Shown: positions 13,101-23,832 of the stretch, in pieces | Numbering within the stretch: the stretch's first letter is position 1 | Layout of the letters: each line of letters starts with the position of its first letter | Origin: Ceratodon purpureus | Lineage: Eukaryota > Streptophyta > Bryopsida > Pseudoditrichales > Ditrichaceae | Assembly (NCBI GenBank): GCA_014871385.1 | Contig: CM026431.1 | Coordinates: 2,240,464-2,304,463 of the forward strand | Direction of reading: 5' to 3' | Length of the DNA stretch: 64,000 nt | Translations under genes and position numbers: made by a program | The notes under the pieces: generated by a model | What the model saw: the letters and a program-made list of their open reading frames with translations, nothing else | The model's database searches: none | What the model was told of the DNA's origin: nothing

Positions 13101-16100
13101 ATGTTTGCTCGCATGCTGCTGCCTTGGGCTGCTCGGCTTGGGGTATAATGTTTATTATTTTTTTGTATTTTTAATTTTCTGATATTTAATTGCAATTAGA
13201 TGAGAAAAAATTTGAATTTTGTTTTGTGAAATTGGACCTTGCACCCTACTGTCTGTGACGACAGTAGGGGAGCGGGTCACTTTTTGTTCTTTGAATTGGT
13301 GATGTTTGCTCGCATGCTGCTGCCTTGGGCTGCTCGGCTTGGGGTATAATGTTTATTATTTTTTTTTATTTTTAATTTTCTGATATTTAATTGCAATTAG
13401 ATGAGAAAAAATATGAATTTTGTTTTGTGAAATTGGATTTTGCACCCTACTGTCTGTGACGACAGTAGGGGAGCGGGTCACTTTTTGTTCTTTGAATTGG
13501 TGATGTTTGCTCGCATGCTGCTGCCTTGGGCTGCTCGGCTTGGGATTAAATGTTTATTATTTTTTTTTATTTTTAATTTTCTGATATTTAATTGCAATTA
13601 GATGAGAAAAAATATGAATTTTGTTTTGTGAAATTGGACCTTGCACCCTACTGTCTGTGACGACAGTAGGGGAGCGGGTCACTTTTTGTTCTTTGAATTG
13701 GTGATGTTTGCTCGCATGCTGCTGCCTTGGGCTGCTCGGCTTGGGGTATAATGTTTATTATTTTTTTTTATTTTTAATTTTCTGATATTTAATTGCAATT
13801 AGATGAGAAAAAATTTGAATTTTGTTTTGTGAAATTGGATTTTGCACCCTACTGTCTGTGACGACAGTAGGGGAGCGGGTCACTTTTTGTTCTTTGAATT
13901 GGTGATGTTTGCTCGCATGCTGCTGCCTTGGGCTGCTCGGCTTGGGATTAAATGTTTATTATTTTTTTTTATTTTTAATTTTCTGATATTTAATTGCAAT
14001 TAGATGAGAAAAAATATGAATTTTGTTTTGTGAAATTGGACCTTGCACCCTACTGTCTGTGACGACAGTAGGGGAGCGGGTCACTTTTTGTTCTTTGAAT
14101 TGGTGATGTTTGCTCGCATGCTGCTGCCTTGGGCTGCTCGGCTTGGGGTATAATGTTTATTATTTTTTTGTATTTTTAATTTTCTGATATTTAATTGCAA
14201 TTAGATGAGAAAAAATATGAATTTTGTTTTGTGAAATTGGACCTTGCACCCTACTGTCTGTGACGACAGTAGGGGAGCGGGTCACTTTTTGTTCTTTGAA
14301 ATGTTGATGTTTGCTCGCATGCTGCTGCCTTGGGCTGCTCGGCTTGGGGTATAATGTTTATTATTTTTTTGTATTTTTTATTTTCTAATATTTAATTGCA
14401 ATTAGATGAGAAAAAATTTGAATTTTGTTTTGTGAAATTGGACCTTGCACCCTACTGTCTGTGACGACAGTAGGGGAGCGGGTCACTTTTTGTTCTTTGA
14501 ATTGGTGATGTTTGCTCGCATGCTGCTGCCTTGGGCTGCTCGGCTTGGGATTAAATGTTTATTATTTTTTTTTATTTTTAATTTTCTGATATTTAATTGC
14601 AATTAGATGAGAAAAAATATGAATTTTGTTTTGTGAAATTGGACCTTGCACCCTACTGTCTGTGACGACAGTAGGGGAGCGGGTCACTTTTTGTTCTTTG
14701 AATTGGTGATGTTTGCTCGCATGCTGCTGCCTTGGGCTGCTCGGCTTGGGGTATAATGTTTATTATTTTTTTGTATTTTTAATTTTCTGATATTTAATTG
14801 CAATTAGATGAGAAAAAATATGAATTTTGTTTTGTGAAATTGGACCTTGCACCCTACTGTCTGTGACGACAGTAGGGGAGCGGGTCACTTTTTGTTCTTT
14901 GAATTGGTGATGTTTGCTCGCATGCTGCTGCCTTGGGCTGCTCGGCTTGGGATTAAATGTTTATTATTTTTTTGTATTTTTAATTTTCTGATATTTAATT
15001 GCAATTAGATGAGAAAAAATATGAATTTTGTTTTGTGAAATTGGACCTTGCACCCTACTGTCTGTGACGACAGTAGGGGAGCGGGTCACTTTTTGTTCTT
15101 TGAATTGGTGATGTTTGCTCGCATGCTGCTGCCTTGGGCTGCTCGGCTTGGGGTATAATGTTTATTATTTTTTTTTATTTTTAATTTTCTGATATTTAAT
15201 TGCAATTAGATGAGAAAAAATATGAATTTTGTTTTGTGAAATTGGACCTTGCACCCTACTGTCTGTGACGACAGTAGGGGAGCGGGTCACTTTTTGTTCT
15301 TTGAAATGTTGATGTTTGCTCGCATGCTGCTGCCTTGGGCTGCTCGGCTTGGGGTATAATGTTTATTATTTTTTTGTATTTTTTATTTTCTGATATTTAA
15401 TTGCAATTAGATGAGAAAAAATTTGAATTTTGTTTTGTGAAATTGGACCATGCACCCTACTGTCTGTGACGACAGTAGGGGAGCGGGTCACTTTTTGTTC
15501 TTTGAATTGTTGATGTTTGCTCGCATGCTGCTGCCTTGGGCTGCTCGGCTTGGGGTATAATGTTTATTATTTTTTTTTATTTTTAATTTTCTGATATTTA
15601 ATTGCAATTAGATGAGAAAAAATTTGAATTTTGTTTTGTGAAATTGGACCTTGCACCCTACTGTCTGTGACGACAGTAGGGGAGCGGGTCACTTTTTGTT
15701 CTTTGAATTGGTGATGTTTGCTCGCATGCTGCTGCCTTGGGCTGCTCGGCTTGGGGCTTAATGTTTATTATTTTTTTTTATTCTTAATTTTCTGATTTTC
15801 TCAGACTTGAAGGGGTAAGAATCTTTCATAAAAAATTGAGGCCATCATTGCTAGAGCTTTCTAGCACTAGCTCCGGCCTAGGGGAATCGAACCCGATACT
15901 CTCTACAAACTGAAATGATCTTTGAATTGGTGATGTTTGCTCGCATGCTGCTGCCTCGGGCTGCTCGGCTTGGGATTAAATGTTTATTATTTTTTTTTAT
16001 TTTTAATTTTCTGATATTTAATTGCAATTAGATGAGAAAAAATTTGAATTTTGTTTTGTGAAATTGGACCATGCACCCTACTGTCTGTGACGACAGTAGG

Positions 16101-19100
16101 GGAGCGGGTCACTTTTTGTTCTTTGAATTGGTGATGTTTGCTCGCATGCTGCTGCCTTGGGCTGCTCGGCTTGGGGTATAATGTTTATTATTTTTTTTTA
16201 TTTTTAATTTTCTGATATTTAATTGCAATTAGATGAGAAAAAATTTGAATTTTGTTTTGTGAAATTGGACCTTGCACCCTACTGTCTGTGACGACAGTAG
16301 GGGAGCGGGTCACTATTTGTTCTTTGAATTGGTGATGTTTGCTCGCATGCTGCTGCCTTGGGCTGCTCGGCTTGGGGCTTAATGTTTATTATTTGTAGAG
16401 AGTATCGGGTTCGATTCCCCCAGGCCGGAGCTAGTGCTAGAAAGCTCTAGCAATGATGGCCTCAATTTTTTATGAAAATTTCTTATTATGTGTTAAATTG
16501 ATGGAGTTTCCTTGTTCTCTGGGTTGAGCTTGTGGTTATATTTTTTGTAGATTTGTCTTAAACCTTAATTTTGAATGGAGGTTTGATGGATGTAAATTCA
16601 CATTTATTTGTCTTTACATTTGTTTTATCACTGATAGTCGATTTCTTTGTGTATGAACTAGGAGTCTTCTGAGGATAATATGGGGAGCCAACGTGAAGTT
16701 CCAACACCAGCTGAGACCGAGGTACATTACTAGTTCTTCTTACTTGTCTCTTATTTTTAATTTTTTGCTTACAACTCTTTTAAAGGTGGAAAATAACCCT
16801 CTCTTCATTTCTTCTACTCTATGTATATTCAGATGCTCCTGAGATGTCCACGACCTCCCCCATTTCAGTTATCAATGTTTCCGACCTCTCGGATTCATTT
16901 GATCAGCCTTATTGTACCTGTGATGTAGCCAACCCTGTAGTTGGAGATAGTGGACCTCTCGAGGTCCACTCTCCACAGTACATGCCTACTTCTCCCGTGT
17001 ACATGCCTACCTCCCCAGTGTATGAGCCTACGTCCCCGGCCTACATGCCTACTTCCCCTCTACAGGGCTCACCGCCTATGTCTCCACCCTCTCCTTCATC
17101 GCCTATTAGAGTGAGAAGGCCAGCGCATGTGGTGTTCGCTCTACCGGCAATTCTGCCCTGCCCGGTTCAGCAAACCAGGCGGTTTTGGAGGAGGCGCCGT
17201 CACTGGAACTGTAGACAGTCTAAGGAGTACTATAGTCGAGCATCACGTAGATAGTTCCCCCAAGCGCAGATGAATTCTGACTTGTTACAAACGAGATGAC
17301 AGTATGAAGATATATTGTTACTTCCTTTTACATACTTGTCTTCTTTGCATGACTTCCTCTGATTCTGATTCCTCTTTCAATTCGCACACCTCTTGGCAGG
17401 TTACTCAAACACAAGATGTGTTGGCAAAACCATCTTGCCCGTCTGACTTGAAGACTGCTATGGAAGGGGAGTTGCAGCATCGAATACAATTCAAGCTCGA
17501 CTCCAACGCCGTCATCAACGACCTCAGGATCAAACCCACGCATAAGTCGCGAATGCTGGTGCCCCTGTGCAGGATGATCCCAATGGCCAAGGTTAGACCA
17601 GTGGGTGAAATGGGGGTACAACACTTGGAGCGGGAGTTTGTTAAGGGATATAGAGATGGGGACCGCGTCATGTACATCTCTATGTACAACACTGAAGAGC
17701 AAACAAAGAATGTGACGGCGGAGATCATGGCCACTTGGGGCCCTTTATGGACGGCAGCGAGTGATCGTTTTGATGATGAGATCTCTGGGGACGAGGAGTT
17801 GATGCAGTTCTCGCACAAGATGTTTTATGTCTGGGAGGGTAATCACCGCCTTTCCGCATGGCTAAGGCATATCAACAAGCATCATGCAGACGACCCATCC
17901 TGGCACATCTCTGTGCATTGCATTGTACTTGACCCCCGTGGCCATGTGGGCAATCTCTTGCACGCCATGCACGACATCAATTGGTACGTTCAAAAATCTT
18001 GAGCATTTGTTATCCATTTGAAGTCTTTTTCTAATAAATTTCATGGCAATTACTTACTAATTAGATACTCAGGTCGACTGAGAATGACCACGTGAAGAAT
18101 AATCTCCCAGCAAAACTGTTTCGAATCCGCTCATTTGGAATGATGAAGCTGGAGGAGTTCAAGGACCTCCTGTACCCGGAAGAATACGATGCTTGTTTGA
18201 AGAACAAGCCACCAAACCCGTCATGGTTTCCCTTAACTACTCGAGTTTTCGTCGCATTTCTTTACCGAGTAAGTTTTACCTCCTCCCTCTCTTTGCTCGT
18301 TTTATCTCCTCTCATTCTTTGAATGCTTTATTTCGTTCATTTATTATTTCCCTAAAAAATGATTATCCTTCTACAGCGGGAAATTGCTGTAGCCTCCGAT
18401 GAAGCAGCTAAGGCCTACAAGGAGAAGACACCGGCGGATGAACAGACTGCATCTGCGGTTTGGGAAATCATGAGTGAAGCGTCTGAGAAAATGGTGGACT
18501 CCATTAAGAATAAGGACTTCACCAAGTACTTGGCAATTGCAAATCCCAAGAACGGTGACGACTTCTTGAACGAGGTGACACCTTCATCTAATTTCAGATA
18601 GTATTTTGAATTGTTACAACGTTATGCAATTATAGTTTCTAATTCTTTACTCCTGGCAGATCAATCGGCATTACAGTCAGAACTCAAAACCTGAGATGTC
18701 CCTCGATAAGCTCCAGAAGATCTGTCCGGCGGCCGTTGAGCCCAAATACAAGGTTCGGTGGCTGAGGTGGTGGAACTCATCTCTGAGTTCTAGACTATCA
18801 TACAGATTTCCAAAGCCCGGATTCAAGGATACTGATTTCGACCCCTGGTTGAACAGGGCTTCATTCTGGGCTGGGGTATGCTTTCGAAATATGCCTTACC
18901 AATTACAAAGTGCTTTCTTAATTCTTCTCTCATTGGTACTTATTTCAATTCTGTATTACAGTTGGAGGAAGCCGTCATCAACGAGGTCGAGGACATATTC
19001 AAGTCGGAGAACCTCGATATCGATTGGAGGGCATTTCCTGATGTTCAACAGCCGGGCGACTTTGTCGAGAGTTCACGTATTATGTTATGGGACAAGGCCT

Positions 19101-21364
19101 TCCCTACGTTCATTGGGAAGAAGGCTGAGAAGCCCTTTGACAAGAAGTCCAACTTCGCTAAATTCCCTGGAACCGCTGAAGTTGTCAAGAGGGTTATATT
19201 CCGGTATGTCACGAAACTGTATTGCATTTGCATATTATAATTCGCTATTGCTTCTAATGCTACTAAGCTTCTAAATTTCTTCCCTTAGGTACTTCAAGCG
19301 AGAGCTTCTTCTGAAGGGGGCCATCACGGTCCACCAGCTCCCCAACTACTTCCTTTCTTGGACGCAGACAACCTCGGACCAGTGTATCTATTCTCCACAG
19401 CAGATAAAAAGGTACAAAGCTCCTCACTTGCTTGAGGGATGCTGGTACCTTGATTGTTCTCGCGGTTTCACAATTGACTCTGAGGTGGACATCAAGACTT
19501 TACACGATGGGGGTAAGGTGGTGGTCGAAGAGACGGTGGACGGTCCTGAAGATGACAATGGCCCTGAAGACCAATCATCGGCTCCTCCACCGAAGAAAGG
19601 GAGAGGAAGGCGACTGAAATCTTTGCGATCACATTCACAAGCTTCAGAGCAAACTGGTGCGGCGTCTTCCGCTCCAGAGCAGACCGCTCCAGAACCCTCT
19701 CCGGGTAATGTGATTACGAAGCCTTCTTCAACTTCTTCACCGGGTCCTTCCTCGATCAGTGCTTCGGAGATCACCAGAGGTCTCCTTGAGCAGAGGAAGG
19801 CCAAACTATATCCCCAACCAACTTCTTCCGCTGGAGCTTCGATTTCCTCACAAGTGTCCGTCTTCAACTCATCTGTGGATTCCCTGTTGCGGCGAAATAG
19901 GAGACAGGAGAGAAAAGGTGGCGACCCGGATTGGATCAAGACTCAAGACTTCATTCGCAAGGTTTGTTCCTATATTTTGACATATAATGGATTCTGCCAC
20001 CTCTACTCGCTATGTAGTTACTAACTCTCCTTTCTTGTTTCCTCAAGTTTGGAGCAGGCCGTGAAAACGAAGTTCCCGACCGCTGCAAACAAGAGAACCA
20101 TCTGGGAGTCGACTTGATCATTGCCGACATCCCTGAGAATCTTCCCGTCCCATCCGTTTCCGTTCCCCCCACGAGTATTCCGCCTTGGAACTCTCGCTAC
20201 AAGGATTATTTGTACGACATCTTCCATTTTGCAGATGAATTCCTGCAGAAAGATGGTGCCATCTGCCTCATCTACAACACCGATCAGAAGCTGGCTAAGG
20301 ATATCGAGGTAGAAGCTGCTGGTGGTGGATACGTGCTGTTCAAGGACTGGTGGGGTGTCAATGTACTCGGCCTGACTTCTCCAACGAACCCCGAGAAATT
20401 GGTAATTGACCTAAACATACCCTTCCCTTTACTGATTGATAACCCTTCCGCTTAATTTTACTCACTAGTTTTGCTTGACTGCAGACTATGCGGTTCTGGA
20501 TTCGCGTCTACGTTCGTAGTGGCAGTACTTTCTCCTTCCAGACGAAGAAGGAAGACCTGATACATGGGCTCCTCAACATTACCGAGAGTGATGCCATTTT
20601 CAACTTCACCGATGTGGATTCGCAGCTCATGAATGGGGAGGTGCCGTGGAGAGGCGCAAGGGAGAAATCCATTGACATGATGCAGGGCATACTTGAGGAG
20701 CTGTCAAAGCCCGGCGACATAGTTGTTGATTGGAATGCTGGGACAGGTAACTATTCATGCATATCTTTGCTGAATTATTCCTCTCGTTTTTACCACAGTT
20801 TCTCATTTCTTTGTATCTCTCCGAGTTTCAGGAGCCTCCATCAAGGCTGCCCAGGCTACTGGTCGCCACATTCTCGCTTTTGAGGAGGACGAAGCCATAT
20901 TCAACGCCCTTCTCAAACCATCCGCCATGGGCCCTCCTAAACATCCAAGGCCGGCAGCAGCAGGCGAAGCGCCTCCAAAGAGACCAAGACCTGATAAGTG
21001 GTGTAAGTCTTCTATTCTACGTTCAAATTATCCAAGCATTACTTCTCTTTGCTGCTCTACGTACTCGATGTAACCACAGTCGGTTCTCTATTGCAGAGTA
21101 GTTTCAGCATCACCGCCACGTGTGCCAAGTGCAGTGTCCACTCCATCGTGGCGTCTTCATTCCAGCCCGATTCAGCCTTTCATACTTCCGGACTACGCAG
21201 AGGACTTAGCACAGGCGTTTCAATCTCGAGCCCTTACATATGTTCCTAGTCGGCCATCTACTTTTGATCCCAGAGCCCTTCTATTCGTCGATGACGAGGC
21301 GGTAGAAGGAGATTCGGAGTCATCTAGTTCTGAGAGTGAAAGTAGCGATTGTAGCATGTTGTGA
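4190..21364 (+). CDS. Multi-exon gene: CTD-like heptads, ParB-like motif, permuted amino-methyltransferase fold
   Basis: Exons read by eye: 4190-4639, 4817-5224, 16662-16721, 16844-17110, 17400-17983, 18073-18268, 18377-18574, 18660-18875, 18962-19203, 19289-19961, 20048-20401, 20485-20746, 20832-21002, 21099-21364. All phases agree and give about 1448 residues. Residues 1-60 are very basic (RRRKRG, RRARKRRE), a likely nuclear signal. Residues about 352-379 are four heptads of the form YxPTSPx. A ParB-like VWEGNHRLSAW lies near residue 539. The C-terminus has a beta-class N4/N6 amino-methyltransferase order: DLIIADIPEN in the motif IV position (about 1125), then KPGDIVVDWNAGTG as motif I (about 1293), followed by GRHILAFEEDE. 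The usual DPPY/SPPY and DPFxGSG are altered, so activity is doubtful. The weakest join is exon 4: the best acceptor (16832) is out of frame and a poorer one at 16843 is needed. Exons 5-13 are solid. It could be a host gene of bacterial or phage ancestry, or transposon cargo. Confidence 0.6.
5290..5630 (+). repeat. Short GT-rich degenerate repeats at the start of the long intron
   Basis: Just inside the second intron there are short imperfect repeats. Around 5300-5400 the phrase GTCGTACGGG recurs, each time near TTTGAATG or a variant. Around 5505-5620 phrases such as GAGAAGGTTTTTGGGG and GAAGTGCTG-TTGCTTGGGGTT recur. They abut the first unit of the 201-bp array and may be older, decayed tandem repeats. 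Confidence 0.5.
5631..16391 (+). repeat. 201-bp tandem array, about 53 units, filling an intron
   Basis: The unit is 201 bases: landmark GGGGAGCGGGTCAC starts at 5631, 5832, 6033 (one change), 6234 and so on to 15679, which is 50 steps averaging 201. About three more partial or whole units follow an insertion near 15796-15910. Units are nearly identical. They differ at a few fixed sites (GGGGTATAATG or GGGATTAAATG; AAATTTGAAT or AAATATGAAT; ATTGGTG or AATGTTG; T-run length). Each unit contains a perfect 10-bp stem, CCCTACTGTC with GACAGTAGGG, around a loop TGTGAC. The rest is AT-rich with long T runs and a TGCTCGCATGCTGCTGCC phrase. The whole array lies between the donor at 5225 and the acceptor at 16661, so it should be transcribed as intron. 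It has no ORF of interest; the 67-residue frames near 10.1 and 11.9 kb are repeat artefacts. Confidence 0.95.
15825..16476. repeat. 85-bp inverted repeats with a tRNA B-box, bracketing the last array units
   Basis: Bases 15825-15909 and 16392-16476 are inverted copies of each other, almost perfect over 85 bases. Between them sit about 480 bases of the 201-bp array in its normal orientation. The right arm reads GGTTCGATTCC near 16408, an exact match to the RNA polymerase III B-box consensus GGTTCGANTCC; the left arm carries its complement. The arms also contain short self-complementary runs (CTAGTGCTAGAAAGCTCTAG). This could be a foldback element that has caught array units, or two SINE-like copies in opposite orientation. 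No target-site duplication was found. Confidence 0.75.
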
Positions 21365-21877
21365 GGTTAAAGGAGGCTTCGGTCTATTGTTGTTTTCATT
21401 TGATTTGATTTGATTTAATTGGATTTCATTGGGTAATCCTTCGTCTACTCTTCTTCCCTGAACCTAAACTTGTTATAATTCTCATGTCTAATTTGTCTCC
21501 GTGTTTGTAAAGTATGAAATGTCACAACTGTAATGCTCAAAATATAATATGAAGAATGAAATGTTACAAAATAAAGGCTCAAATATAATATTGTGCTGTT
21601 AATTATATTTTACTCATTCAGAATCCCACATTTGCATAGCCATGTTACCTATTCTCGAGTTGGTGTACATCTTGGTTTCTGCTACTCCATTATTGTACAC
21701 GAACTCTGAAATATTCCACGGACTTCTAAGACCATTTCCTTTAGTTGCTTTTTCTTTTCTTATTTCTAGAATCATCTATATTATCTTAAACCATCATGCT
21801 GGAATACTCGTATGTAGATCCAATGAATGACCAAATCTTAAGGATTGTATTCGATCACCCCACTAGACTTCACAGTA
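21365..21877. other. 3' flank of the methyltransferase-like gene
   Basis: AT-rich DNA after the TGA at 21362-21364. It holds a TTGATTTGATTTGATTTAATT run, a plausible 3' untranslated region, and several AATAAA-like or AATATAATA signals between 21535 and 21590. From 21662 it enters the left copy of a direct repeat. No gene is visible. Confidence 0.5.
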
Positions 21878-22600
21878 CTAATCCTTCGAAGGATATACAG
21901 TCCAACTCTTGTCTATATCAAACCAGCAAGTTTCGCCATCCGATATGATCACTTCGGGCAGCTGAACAACTGGATTTCCATCGACGTTCGATAGCAAGGG
22001 ATACGGGATTCGGGACAACTCCATAATACGGAGAAGCTCATTGGTACAAAGCACTGTCCAACGCCATTCACCTTCACCAACATGGAGGCTTCCGATGTGC
22101 CTAAACGGTGGCAGGTCCATGCCTCGTTCCCTGGCGCGCTCCACCTCCAGCAGCCACGGCCGCAGCTCCTCATAACTCGCCGGTGCCTTTGGGGGCAAAC
22201 CTACAGCCGCTCTCGTCCTCCTGGATCTCGCATTACACACCTTCGGCATCGTGCAACAGACTAAATTGTTGTAGTCTTAAAACGTTCCACGCAAGCCTAC
22301 AGATTGACCCCCCCGAACTCCATCGCTACCTTCGCATACAGCACAGAATGCCAAGGACTGTATGACTATCCTAATACGCCACCTCGAGACAAGCTCAAGA
22401 AACCAAGAGTGACCTCCTTCTATGGAACCCAGCTTACCAAGTGTTGTTTGATGATGAAAATCTCCTACTTGTATCACTCAAATGAAGATGCTTTGCTGCC
22501 TAGGAAGAGAGAGTAATCTTCGATGAAGACAAGCACTCTGACAAGGTATATCTTGGTTTCAGCAGTCAAGATATTATACACGAATTTTGAAATATTCTAG
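21662..22600. repeat. Diverged direct repeat flanking a small ORF
   Basis: A stretch at 21662-21719 (ATCTTGGTTTCTGC, then GTACACGAACTCTGAAATATTC) recurs in the same orientation at 22544-22600 (ATCTTGGTTTCAGC, then ATACACGAATTTTGAAATATTC). Weaker similarity continues for some tens of bases on the right. The two copies bracket the 123-residue minus-strand ORF. They may be the edges of a small insertion or duplication. Divergence suggests it is not recent. Confidence 0.5.
21878..22249 (-). CDS. Small unrecognised ORF, 123 residues
   Basis: It starts at an ATG and ends at TAG, with a composition that looks coding: a basic N-terminus (MPKVCNARSRRTRAAVGLPP), then a charged helical part (EELRPWLLEVERARERGMD), then a hydrophobic/aromatic tail (WRWTVLCTNELLRIME, ending WTVYPSKD). 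No family is recognised. The frame is uninterrupted while the surrounding DNA is AT-rich, which favours a real gene or gene fragment. Its direct-repeat flanks and its position next to transposon genes suggest an accessory transposon ORF or a single exon of something larger. Confidence 0.4.
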   Translation of the reverse strand: MPKVCNARSRRTRAAVGLPPKAPASYEELRPWLLEVERARERGMDLPPFRHIGSLHVGEGEWRWTVLCTNELLRIMELSRIPYPLLSNVDGNPVVQLPEVIISDGETCWFDIDKSWTVYPSKD

Positions 22601-23034
22601 GAAGTTTTCAAACCTTGCCTCCTTTATGTTCTGTGACATTTGTTTTTTTCCTTGTACATTTACATAATCTTATGAAAGAATTATTTGTTTGATCTAAAAC
22701 TGAACGCCTGATCATTGTATCTTGCCTAAACCCATGACAAATCTAAAGGAATGTATGCATGACGTCATCATGACATCAGCCCTAATTTTTATCGTAGAGA
22801 ACAAACGTAATAAATTCTTACCAGAGATAACCCTAATTTCCACGGTAATATACTCTTTTTCTAAAAAAAGTGTCAAAATTAAGCCTTAATTTAGTAATTT
22901 TCCACGGTTATAGGGTCTACTTTGCTTTCGAAAATTTTCCTAATTGTCAATTCTGTGCTCTCCATTCTGCGCTCACCGCTCTCCGCTCTACGCTCTCCGC
23001 TCACGTACGAACTTTCCCCTCCGAACGGAGTAGG
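22250..23034. other. Non-coding spacer before the second SWIM gene
   Basis: About 785 bases without a credible gene. It includes the right direct-repeat copy near 22544 and a palindromic ATGACGTCAT at 22759-22768, a bZIP/CRE-type sequence. A similar GTGACGTCAC lies at 32998-33007, near the far end of the motif-rich block. The stretch at 22970-23030 has CTC-rich short repeats (CTCTCCGCTCTACGCTCTCCGCTC). Confidence 0.4.
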
Positions 23035-23832
23035 ATGACAGGTAGAAGAGTTGATTGGTGCATTACTGCTCTTACAGAGGATGTCGTGGACCATTACTGG
23101 TATAAGGATCTACGAAAGGAGAAAGGTTTTGTTGATAACAAGAAAATGCAGGATACAGTGGTAGATTCAATTCTGAAGGCAAGGCAAATACCTGACACTG
23201 ATGTGACGTTGCCGGAGAAGGATGGTGACACTGCAATGGTGACATCTACAACGCATCGACACATGCGGTACACAGTGTACAATCCGGGATCTGAGTGGGG
23301 CGTATGCAATTGTATCTGGGCGCAACGTGGTAACATGTGCAAACATCATGTAAAAGTTGTTATGATGATGCATCCTGAGATAGCGGAAGGCACGATTGCA
23401 CGATACTGTGGGAGAATGGCTGGTAATGTTAACGGAGGATTACAGCAATTATTAACACCGAGCAGGGCTCAGAATAAGGTACCAGTTGATGTGTATACTC
23501 CTTTACCTGATCACACATCAGTGCCTCAAACTCCCATTACGACTCCTCAAAGGAGACGTCCTCTTGATCTACCGGAGACTCTGCGACAACAGTTTATCCA
23601 CCTCCACGAAGTAGTAGGAGAAGATTCATTTTTACAGGAACATCTCGTGGCTGAGTTGAACCAAACGCTTGGTCGACTGAGGAGACTGAAAGTGGAAAAA
23701 AGGGAGGGGACCCTCCATCCCATGGCTGGTTCTCCGATATTTGAGACTGTTGTTGACGGAATGGGATTCAAGCTTGCTCGACGAAAGGGCTTCCTCGAAC
23801 GCGGCGGGTCCTCCGTGGCTCGTCGTCTTTAG
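23035..23832 (+). pseudogene. C-terminal part of a MULE-like SWIM transposase
   Basis: The open frame begins at ATG 23035 with RRVDWCITALTEDVVDHYW, which aligns by eye with the region just before the SWIM finger in the transposase family also seen at 1-3550. The SWIM finger follows: CNCIWAQRGNMCKHH, i.e. CxCx7CxH. After it come a PTP-rich linker and a leucine-rich helix (LVAELNQTLGRLRRLKVEK). About 265 residues are present. The DDE catalytic core that should lie upstream is absent, and no frame for it is seen between 22.3 and 23.0 kb. It is therefore 5'-truncated, or its earlier exons are lost or replaced. It sits in the block rich in the GTGACACT motif and may belong to the same element as the Ulp1 gene. 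Confidence 0.65.

Noticed and set aside
5631-16391. CRISPR-like array
   Set aside because: Units are 201 bp head to tail with no unique spacers, and the context is a plant nuclear intron; this is satellite-type DNA.
16396-16476. A tRNA gene at the right inverted arm
   Set aside because: Only a B-box and part of a T-arm can be seen; no acceptor stem, D-arm or anticodon arm fits.
22870-23034. N-terminal extension of the second SWIM ORF
   Set aside because: The stretch is a CTC-rich simple repeat translated by chance; family similarity begins only after the ATG at 23035.
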